A stretch of 23,062 nt of DNA from a virus. Positions 1-7,455 of the stretch are shown piece after piece. A program made the position numbers and the translations under genes. Each line of letters opens with the position of its first letter. Position 1 is the first letter of the stretch. The DNA is taken from positions 1 to 23,062 of IMG/VR virus record IMGVR_UViG_3300030012_000977. One strand, written 5' to 3'. Below the pieces are notes generated by a model that was not told the DNA's origin, did not search any database, and worked only from the letters and a program-made list of their open reading frames with translations.

Positions 1-2
1 AT

Positions 3-1937
3 GATGGTACAACAGTAACTATAGGTACTAACGGTAATTTAACAGTACAAGGTGATACAATACTTGGTGACGATGCTGCGGCTGACACTGTTACATTAAA
101 CGGGCCAACTACTTTTGTTTCAACAGGTATCTTTAATGTTGGTATAGGATTAGGTGGTGCTACATATGGTTCTGCTGGTCAAGTATTAACTTCAGGTGGA
201 GGTTCAGGAGTGGCAAACACATGGACAACACCTACAACAGGTGTGGTTGAAAGTATAACAGGTTCAACTGGTATTACTGTAGCTGGTACAGCTGCTATTC
301 CTACAGTAGCTATAACATATACTGGAGCAAGTAATGCTATATTAGCGACAAGTGCTGAAACACCAGTAGCTGCAGACACTATATGGTTTAGTGATGCAAC
401 TGATAGTAATATTAAAAAGTCTGTTATCTCTAATTTACCTTTAGATAACTATACAAGCTGGACTTTAGCTGGTGATTCAGGGTCTAGTCAAGCTATAACT
501 TCTGGGAACACTGCTACAATAGCAGGAGGAACTGGTATTACTACTGCGGCTAGCGCAACAGACACATTAACAGTAAATATAGATACGGTAGGAACAGATA
601 ATGCTATAGAAATATTAACAGCTGGTGTTGCTGCAACTGGAGATTTTATGTGGTTTAGTGATATAGATGATTCAAATACACTTAAAAAATCTACATTAGC
701 TAATTTACCTTTTGTGCCCGCAGTATCAGGTACTCAGTATACTTTACCAATGTTTGCAACAACGTCTACATTAGATGATTCTATTATATCACAAAATGCA
801 GGTGCTACACAAGCTACTGTTAGCGGTATATTAACTGTTAATAGTTATGTACAAATCGGGGGAATTACTAAAATACTAAGTGCTGATACCGGAAGTATAT
901 TTATTTCTAGTAGAACTGCAGCCCCAGGATCTGATGATGTAAAAAATACAGCTTTAGGTATTGATGCTTTAAATAGTTTAGCTAATACCTCTGGAGCATT
1001 AGGAAATGAGAATGTTGCAGTAGGTTACAAAGCTTTAGAAGACGCAACTACAGGATATTATAATACAGTTATAGGGAGTCAAGCGGGTCTGCAGTTCACT
1101 ACTGCACATTCAAATGTAGCTATAGGTTATAAATGTTTAGATGCTATGACAATTAATAGCGGTAATGTTGCTGTAGGTGATAATGCTTTAGGTGAATTAA
1201 ACAGTGCTGATGCAAATGATTCTGATGGTAACGTTGCTATTGGTTCTAATGCTGCTGGAAATAGAGTAACCGGAGCGTTTAATATTCATATTGGAACATC
1301 TGCAGCTTATCAAAAAACGTCAGGAGATGGTTGTATATATATAGGATATAATACTTCTTCAGGCGTAGGTACTCCAGATAAAGAAATTGTTATTGGGGAT
1401 CAGGCTCCTGGAAATGGATCAAATACAATAACTCTAGGTGCTACTTCTTCCACTGTATTTTACGGTGGTCAAAACGGAATTAATATAGGTAGTGCTGTAA
1501 AACCATGGGGTGATTTATATGTAGATAATGGATTTTTTGATGGTAATGTAACTGTTGATGGTAATATAATACACAGTGGTGGAAAATCTGGTGTATTTAA
1601 CGGTGAAGTAAACTATACTGGAACCACAGCAGCTCCTTTATTTACACTAAAAAGAACTACAACTGGTCAATTAATATTTGATGTATATTTAACATCTGGT
1701 ACAGCTGGTGGAACTATTGAAAAATACGTAGTTGCTCACAAGTCCAATACAGATCCAGTTTACAACAAGGTAATTGGTTTAGATGGAACCCCTGACTTTA
1801 CAGTTGCTTTTACAAATGCTACTACAACAGATACTGGAGATTCAGTATTATGTACTATTACGCCAACAGCTACACAAACAATAAGTTATACAGTTCAAGT
1901 TGGACATGATAATGTAAATACTGTGGCAATATCATAA
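3..1937 (+). CDS. Phage tail fibre / adhesin with YadA-head-like repeats (5' partial)
   Basis: The frame is open from the first complete codon at base 3, so the gene begins upstream of the window. The in-frame GTG at 210 lies inside a common fibre motif (GSAGQVLTSGG...W) and is not the real start. The visible 644 residues are rich in Gly, Thr, Ala and Ser, as in beta-structured trimeric fibres. An internal duplication appears as WFSDATDSNIKKSVISNLP and WFSDIDDSNTLKKSTLANLP. Bases about 943-1412 encode roughly eight or nine repeats of the N-(T/V)-A-(I/V/L)-G-x-x-A type, like the left-handed roll of YadA-family adhesin heads. The last ~110 residues look like a separate beta-sandwich tip. Unlike the next three genes it has no S74 chaperone domain. 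It probably binds the host surface. The fibre assignment is firm, but the receptor is unknown. Confidence 0.85.
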   Translation, partial: DGTTVTIGTNGNLTVQGDTILGDDAAADTVTLNGPTTFVSTGIFNVGIGLGGATYGSAGQVLTSGGGSGVANTWTTPTTGVVESITGSTGITVAGTAAIPTVAITYTGASNAILATSAETPVAADTIWFSDATDSNIKKSVISNLPLDNYTSWTLAGDSGSSQAITSGNTATIAGGTGITTAASATDTLTVNIDTVGTDNAIEILTAGVAATGDFMWFSDIDDSNTLKKSTLANLPFVPAVSGTQYTLPMFATTSTLDDSIISQNAGATQATVSGILTVNSYVQIGGITKILSADTGSIFISSRTAAPGSDDVKNTALGIDALNSLANTSGALGNENVAVGYKALEDATTGYYNTVIGSQAGLQFTTAHSNVAIGYKCLDAMTINSGNVAVGDNALGELNSADANDSDGNVAIGSNAAGNRVTGAFNIHIGTSAAYQKTSGDGCIYIGYNTSSGVGTPDKEIVIGDQAPGNGSNTITLGATSSTVFYGGQNGINIGSAVKPWGDLYVDNGFFDGNVTVDGNIIHSGGKSGVFNGEVNYTGTTAAPLFTLKRTTTGQLIFDVYLTSGTAGGTIEKYVVAHKSNTDPVYNKVIGLDGTPDFTVAFTNATTTDTGDSVLCTITPTATQTISYTVQVGHDNVNTVAIS

Positions 1938-1943
1938 TAATAA

Positions 1944-1970
1944 AATATGGCTAATTTATCCAATATAAAT
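1944..1970 (+). repeat. 27-base direct repeat, copy 1, at a fibre gene start
   Basis: The bases around the start codon of the second fibre gene (AAT-ATG through the codons for MANLSNIN) are identical to those at 4987-5013. Identity stops right after this block, so the two genes share only the leader triplet and the first eight codons. Confidence 0.9.
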
Positions 1971-4900
1971 AATTTTTTCGTTGTAGAACAAACAACAGGA
2001 TATGTTGGTATAGGAAATACAGATCCTGGTTTTCCACTTGAAGTAAAATTTGCTAGTGCTGAATTAGCTTTAAATGCAACAGGTGGTTCTATTTATAGAG
2101 TTAGAAGCACAGCTAGTGATGAATTTATTATTACTAGAAACGGTGTAGATGATTTCTTAACTCTATCAAGTGGTGGTGATGCAACTTTTAGAGGCAGTAT
2201 AACAACTGGTAATGGAACACCTAATACGGGTTCTCTAACGGTTTCAGGAGGTTTAACAGTTAATTGGTCAGGAAGTGGTGGAACAACTGCTTGGGGTAAT
2301 TTTAGTAATATAACTACTGCTAGTGCTAATACAGATGCTTCAGTACTTAAAATTAATCAAAAAAATACTGGAGGTACAAATCAAACTTTAGAAATAGGGG
2401 TTGTTGCGGATGGAAATGCTTGGTTTGGATCTAGAAATGTCACGATAACAGGTATAACTTTAGGTTTAGCTAGTGGTAATGCAACTTTTTCTGGTAATGT
2501 AACAGTACAAAGCGGTAATAAACTTATTTTAAATAGACCAAATAATGCTATTGACTGCGAATTATCTACTGATTCATCAGGTACTTTAATACTAAATAGT
2601 AGAAATGGCGAAGGGTTTAAGTTTCAAAACGCTGGAACAAATTTTGTAACAGGTGATAGTTCTAATAATGTAACTTTTGCAGGAAATGTAAAAATAGGAA
2701 CTTCAACAACTGGAACACCTGCTGTAAATGCAGATGATTTAGTTATTGATAAAGGTGCAAGTGAATCAGGAATAACTTTAATGTCAACTGCTGCTGGTTC
2801 TATAAGATTTGGAGATGCTGCAAATACTTCAATAGGTTTTATAGAATATAATCATAATTCAAATTATATGCGATTCGGCACTGATGCTTCAGAAAGAATG
2901 CGTATAAGTTCAGGAGGTACTGTTAAAGCTGATGCCTTTGCTCCTTTAGATAGTGCAACAAGTTTAATTGATTTTTCAACAGATAATGTAATTAAGTTAT
3001 TTACAAATTCAACAGAAAGACTGCGTATTACAAGCACAGGGCAAGTACAAGTAGGTTATTATAATACAGCAAGAGGTGGTGTTAATACTACTTTTATGAC
3101 TGGTAAATCTGGAACAACATACCTTGAATTAAATGGAGGTGATGTTAATGGTGAAGGAGGAATATTGTTTGCTGATGGTTCTGGTGGAAATTATGGTTTA
3201 CTTAATTATTCTCACGTTAGCGATATAATGCAATTTTATACTGCTTCTGCAGAAAGAATGCGTATAAAATCTTCAGGTTCAATATATCCTGTTAATTCTA
3301 TTCAAGGAACTTATTTTGGTCAAGATGCAGGAAATCCTGCAAATGTAACAGGAGTAGGAAATACAAGTATTGGATATGCAACAGGACAATTATTAACATC
3401 AGGGTATCAAAATGTTTCAGTAGGTAGGTCAGCAAATGAAAAACTTACAACAGGTTACAATAATGTTAGCGTGGGAACAAATGCAGGTTATAATAATGTT
3501 GATGGATTACAAAATACTTATATAGGAACTGCAGCAGGTTATACTTCGCCTGGTCAAAATTACAATACTTTTGTAGGGTATGAAGCCGGACACCTTAACG
3601 AAGCTAATGAAAATACAGCAGTAGGTAGATTAGCATTAACTGCTAATACTACAGGAGGATATAATACTGCAATAGGTACGCAAGCGTTAACTAATAACAC
3701 TACTCAAGAGAAATTAACAGCATTAGGATACAGGTCAGGATACTACTGGACAGGTGGAAATGAGAATACATTTATTGGCTATCACGCGGGTTTTGGCTCA
3801 GCAGCAGGGTCAACAGGTGGAGAAAATACTTTAGTAGGATCTTTAGCAGGTGCAAATACTTCAGCAATTACTGGAAATGGAAATACATCTTTAGGTAGAT
3901 ACACTTTATTTTCTTTAACAGATGGCGAATTCAACACAGCATTAGGTCATCAAGCAGGTGGAACTATAAGTACAGGAGATTCAAATACTCTTGTTGGTAA
4001 AAATGCAGGAGATAGTATTGGTGGAGGAAGTCGTAATAGTATGTTAGGGCAAAGTGCAGGTCAAGCAATAACAAGTGGTTCAGATAATATAGGGATAGGT
4101 CATGAAGCGTTATATAATGTTACAACAGGTGGCTCAGGAACAATAGCTATTGGAGCAATTTCTTTATATAGTTTTACAGGAAGTAGGACAATTGCAATAG
4201 GATATGGAGCAGGTAGACTTTTAGCAAGCGCTATTGATAATGTATTTATAGGACAACAAGCAGGAGAATTAAGAACAGGTGGTATTGATAATACAGCAGT
4301 TGGTGCTTTTTCTCAATATGGTGGCACAAGTGGAAGTAATCCAAGTGGGTGCTGTAATAGTTCATTTGGTAGAGCAACTTTATATAGTATCACAGTGGGA
4401 GTTCAAAATACTGCAATAGGTAGACAAGCAGGTTATCATATTACAAATGGTTATAATAATACTTTAGTAGGTCATAATACTGCTTTAGCTATGGTAGGTG
4501 GCTATGATAATACTTGTATTGGGTCAGCAGCAGGAGATATTCTAACATCAGGATACAACAACACTTGTATAGGTTATAATTCAGACACACCGTCAAACTC
4601 ATCTACAAATACAGTTGTTTTAGGAAATACTGCTATTAGTTCTTTACAATGTCAAGTTCAAACTATTTCTGCTTTATCAGATGAAAGAGATAAAACAAAT
4701 ATTAAAGATTCTAATTATGGGTTGAATTTAATAGATTCTTTAAGACCTGTAACTTTTGAATGGAATCAAAGAGATGGTAATAAAACAGGTAAAAAAGATT
4801 TAGGGTTTATTGCTCAAGATTTACAAAAAGTAAATGATGAACATTTAGATTTGATTAATGATGAAAACCCTGAAAAATTATTAGCATCTTATGGTAGATT

Positions 4901-4988
4901 AATACCTGTATTAGTTAAGTCAATACAAGAATTAAAAGAAGACAACGATAGTTTAAAAGCTAGAATAGAAACGTTAGAAAATAAATAA
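1947..4988 (+). CDS. Tail fibre with ~two dozen YadA-head repeats and C-terminal peptidase S74 chaperone
   Basis: The protein has 1013 residues. It starts at ATG 1947 with an AT-rich leader, 9 bases after the previous stop. The N-terminus MANLSNIN is shared with the next two fibres and may dock them to the virion. Residues ~20-450 are beta-rich modules with repeated ERMRI/ERLRI-x-S-x-G motifs. Residues ~454-898 hold about two dozen repeats of ~20-25 residues with an N-T-x-x-G-x-x-A-G core, typical of YadA-like trimeric heads. The C-terminal ~105 residues form a peptidase S74 (endosialidase-type) intramolecular chaperone: LSDERDKTNI with candidate dyad S911/K916, GFIAQDLQ, then a helical tail of the IQELK type. 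In this family the domain drives trimerisation and cuts itself off. Receptor binding is inferred. Confidence 0.9.
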   Translation: MANLSNINNFFVVEQTTGYVGIGNTDPGFPLEVKFASAELALNATGGSIYRVRSTASDEFIITRNGVDDFLTLSSGGDATFRGSITTGNGTPNTGSLTVSGGLTVNWSGSGGTTAWGNFSNITTASANTDASVLKINQKNTGGTNQTLEIGVVADGNAWFGSRNVTITGITLGLASGNATFSGNVTVQSGNKLILNRPNNAIDCELSTDSSGTLILNSRNGEGFKFQNAGTNFVTGDSSNNVTFAGNVKIGTSTTGTPAVNADDLVIDKGASESGITLMSTAAGSIRFGDAANTSIGFIEYNHNSNYMRFGTDASERMRISSGGTVKADAFAPLDSATSLIDFSTDNVIKLFTNSTERLRITSTGQVQVGYYNTARGGVNTTFMTGKSGTTYLELNGGDVNGEGGILFADGSGGNYGLLNYSHVSDIMQFYTASAERMRIKSSGSIYPVNSIQGTYFGQDAGNPANVTGVGNTSIGYATGQLLTSGYQNVSVGRSANEKLTTGYNNVSVGTNAGYNNVDGLQNTYIGTAAGYTSPGQNYNTFVGYEAGHLNEANENTAVGRLALTANTTGGYNTAIGTQALTNNTTQEKLTALGYRSGYYWTGGNENTFIGYHAGFGSAAGSTGGENTLVGSLAGANTSAITGNGNTSLGRYTLFSLTDGEFNTALGHQAGGTISTGDSNTLVGKNAGDSIGGGSRNSMLGQSAGQAITSGSDNIGIGHEALYNVTTGGSGTIAIGAISLYSFTGSRTIAIGYGAGRLLASAIDNVFIGQQAGELRTGGIDNTAVGAFSQYGGTSGSNPSGCCNSSFGRATLYSITVGVQNTAIGRQAGYHITNGYNNTLVGHNTALAMVGGYDNTCIGSAAGDILTSGYNNTCIGYNSDTPSNSSTNTVVLGNTAISSLQCQVQTISALSDERDKTNIKDSNYGLNLIDSLRPVTFEWNQRDGNKTGKKDLGFIAQDLQKVNDEHLDLINDENPEKLLASYGRLIPVLVKSIQELKEDNDSLKARIETLENK
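3252..3272 (+). repeat. 21-base repeat shared between fibre genes, copy 1
   Basis: This encodes the ERMRIKS motif of the second fibre gene. It is identical over 21 bases to 8617-8637 in the fourth fibre gene. A 17-base version starts at 2891. Confidence 0.75.
3310..4640 (+). repeat. Array of YadA-head-like coding repeats
   Basis: Successive units read NTSIGYATG, NVSVGTNAG, NTYIGTAAG, NTFVGYEAG, NTAVGRLAL and so on to NTCIGYNSD, about two dozen units of ~60-75 bases. The conserved core is N-T-x-(I/V/L)-G-x-x-A-(G/L), separated by a T-G-x-x-N turn. The protein pattern is clear; the DNA copies are diverged. A smaller array of the same type lies at about 943-1412 in the preceding gene. Confidence 0.85.
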
Positions 4989-5013
4989 TATGGCTAATTT
5001 ATCCAATATAAAT
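4987..5013 (+). repeat. 27-base direct repeat, copy 2, at a fibre gene start
   Basis: This is identical to 1944-1970 and spans the start codon of the third fibre gene. The fourth fibre gene, at 7456, has a diverged version that still encodes MAKLSNIND. Confidence 0.9.
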
Positions 5014-7455
5014 GATAAACTCGTTTTAACAATAGACGGAGCTGCATTAATCAATCAAGGTACTGTTGATTATGGAACTGCTAAACTACAAGTTTCTGGA
5101 AATGGGTCAACAGGTACCATTACCTGGAGAAATGATGGTGGTAGAAAAACTGGTTATTTATATAGTGATTCAGCTGGTGTAGCAATTTATTCCACAGCTC
5201 TTGCTAACGCTGGTATTTATCTAGCAGATAATGTACAAATAGATTTTAGAGTTAACGGTTCACAACGAATGATTATAGACAGTTCTGGAAATGTAGGAAT
5301 AGGAGTTACTCCAAATGCTAATTGGAATACCTTAACATCCTTACAAATTAAAAATGCTGCTTTATCTGGTTTTAGTAATTCTATGTACTTAACTCAGAAT
5401 GTTTATTATGATGGTGCGTGGAAATATATTGCAAATGATTTTGCATCAAAAATACAGGCAGATGATGGAATTACTATTTCAGTAGCAGGAAGTGGTAGTG
5501 CTAACACTGCTATATCTTTTGTAAATGCTTTAACAATAAGCAATTCAGGAAACTCAACTTTTGCAGGAATTGTAGGTATGGGTAGTACGGGTATTTATGC
5601 CGGTGTTAATGCTCAATTAAATTTACCAGGTAGAGGTATAGCTATTAAAAATGATAAAAATGGTAGCGATAACAACTGGAGTTATATATATAATACAGGA
5701 ACATCAAGTCAAGCAAATTTGGATTTTGTAACTGGAATAGGAACAGCTTTAACATTAAATCACGATAAGTCAGCAACTTTTGCAGGAGGAGTAAATATAA
5801 CAGGAGCAAACAATACAACATCAACCTTAACTTTAACGAATACAGCAGCAACTCCAGATAATTCGTGGTCTTTAGTACCTCAATATAATTCACAGGATTT
5901 ACAATTACTTGAAGATGCAAGTACGAGAGTTACTTTTAAAGGTGGTGGAAAAGTTATTGTGGGTACTGATTCAAGTAATGCTTTAGAAGTATTTTCTTCA
6001 GGGGATACAGAAATAGGATTTTCTTATGCTTCACACGGAAATGTTTATGCTAAAATAATTGGAGATGTAACTCAAGCAAGTCCTTTAGGCGGAGAGTTAG
6101 CGTTTCAAACTGCAACAGGAGGCAGTTTATCAGAAAGCATGCGTATAGACAGTTCTGGTCGAGTAGGAATTGGAATGACACCATCTGACTATGCAGGATA
6201 CCCTCTTCAATTATATGGGGGTTCACAAACATTTATGACTTTTGGTAATGATACAACAGGCACAGGAGCTTTAAATGGTTTGATTATTGGGTGTGATTCT
6301 ACAGGTGCAGATATATACCAAAGAGAAGCACAACCGTTGCGTTTTAGCACAAGCAACGCACAAAGAATGGTTATATCCAGTTTAGGGGTTGTATCAATTG
6401 GAACAACGTCTCCTATAACTGACCCTTTTATATTAACAAATCAATTTCAACAATTACAAGTAGGAAGAAGTGGGCTTATGGGGAGTTATACCACAAGTTC
6501 TGGGGAAACTATGTTTTCTAACAATATTTATGTGGGTTCTACACATAACACTTTTCAAGCTATAGATACAGCAGCAAATGGAACAGCAATGTTTTTATAT
6601 AATGATTATATATCTTTTAAAATTGGAACTACTGCAGGTAATGGCACGGTTGGTGTAGCAGAAAAACTGAGGATAACCTCTACTGGGTTTTTAAATTTAT
6701 ATGATGGTGCTGTTACATTAAATAAATCTGATGGAACTTATATAATATTTGATTACAATGGTTCTACAAAAGGATATATAGGTTCTGCAAGGCAAATTAT
6801 AACTGGAGAAACTTCAGCTAACATGTCTGTAGCTTCAACAGGAGATTGGGTATTCGGAGCTGGAGCATCTTTAGCTGAAAGAATGAGGATAACATCAACA
6901 GGAAACGTTGATATAGGTACTAATCCAAGAACAGCGAAGTTTAAGGTTGCAACAAATAATGTTGATTATGTAGCTAGTTTAGTTTCACTTAGAGCTGCAG
7001 GTGTTGATTGTTATGGTTTTGAGGTTAAATATCAAAACGCTACACCTAATGGCACAGGAAATCATTTTGCTTTTTTCCACGATTCAACTGGAGAAAAATG
7101 TTCATTTCCATCAAACGGGGGTATTAGAAATTTCCAAACTAATGATGTCAATATTTCCGACAGAAGAACAAAAGAAGATATAAAAGATGCACCAAATAGT
7201 TTAGATATTATTTCTCAATTAAAAGTTAGAAATTATAAATTAAAAAACAGGTCAGATGAAAGAGTTAATACTGGTCTTATTGCTCAAGAAGTTGAAGAAG
7301 TTTGTAAAGAATTAGTAAATAATTCCGGGTTACAAGCTAAAAATAAAGAAGATAGTAGTGATATGAAAGGTATCTATAACACTGATTTAATGTTTATGAT
7401 GTTGAAATCAATACAAGAACTGAAAGCAGAAATTGAATTATTGAAAAACAAATAG
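4990..7455 (+). CDS. Tail fibre with peptidase S74 intramolecular chaperone
   Basis: The protein has 821 residues and starts one base after the previous stop, so translation is probably coupled. It begins with the shared MANLSNIND peptide. The body is a long run of beta modules of the (S/A)-(E/Q)-(R/K)-(M/L)-x-I-x-S-x-G-x-V-x-I-G type, at least six copies, and has no YadA-head repeats. The C-terminal ~100 residues are a peptidase S74 domain: ISDRRTKEDI with candidate dyad S723/K728, then TGLIAQEVEEV, and a final helix KSIQELKAEIELLKNK. Self-cleavage after trimerisation is expected from the family. The distinct body suggests a receptor or position different from its neighbours. Antisense open frames within it are compositional shadows. 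Confidence 0.9.
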   Translation: MANLSNINDKLVLTIDGAALINQGTVDYGTAKLQVSGNGSTGTITWRNDGGRKTGYLYSDSAGVAIYSTALANAGIYLADNVQIDFRVNGSQRMIIDSSGNVGIGVTPNANWNTLTSLQIKNAALSGFSNSMYLTQNVYYDGAWKYIANDFASKIQADDGITISVAGSGSANTAISFVNALTISNSGNSTFAGIVGMGSTGIYAGVNAQLNLPGRGIAIKNDKNGSDNNWSYIYNTGTSSQANLDFVTGIGTALTLNHDKSATFAGGVNITGANNTTSTLTLTNTAATPDNSWSLVPQYNSQDLQLLEDASTRVTFKGGGKVIVGTDSSNALEVFSSGDTEIGFSYASHGNVYAKIIGDVTQASPLGGELAFQTATGGSLSESMRIDSSGRVGIGMTPSDYAGYPLQLYGGSQTFMTFGNDTTGTGALNGLIIGCDSTGADIYQREAQPLRFSTSNAQRMVISSLGVVSIGTTSPITDPFILTNQFQQLQVGRSGLMGSYTTSSGETMFSNNIYVGSTHNTFQAIDTAANGTAMFLYNDYISFKIGTTAGNGTVGVAEKLRITSTGFLNLYDGAVTLNKSDGTYIIFDYNGSTKGYIGSARQIITGETSANMSVASTGDWVFGAGASLAERMRITSTGNVDIGTNPRTAKFKVATNNVDYVASLVSLRAAGVDCYGFEVKYQNATPNGTGNHFAFFHDSTGEKCSFPSNGGIRNFQTNDVNISDRRTKEDIKDAPNSLDIISQLKVRNYKLKNRSDERVNTGLIAQEVEEVCKELVNNSGLQAKNKEDSSDMKGIYNTDLMFMMLKSIQELKAEIELLKNK

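Noticed and set aside
210-1937. GTG at 210 as the start of the first fibre gene
   Set aside because: The same frame is open to the window edge and encodes typical fibre sequence upstream, so the gene is truncated by the window.
3310-4640. Regular repeats considered as a CRISPR array
   Set aside because: The periodicity is protein-coding, the units are diverged at DNA level, and there are no identical repeats with unique spacers.
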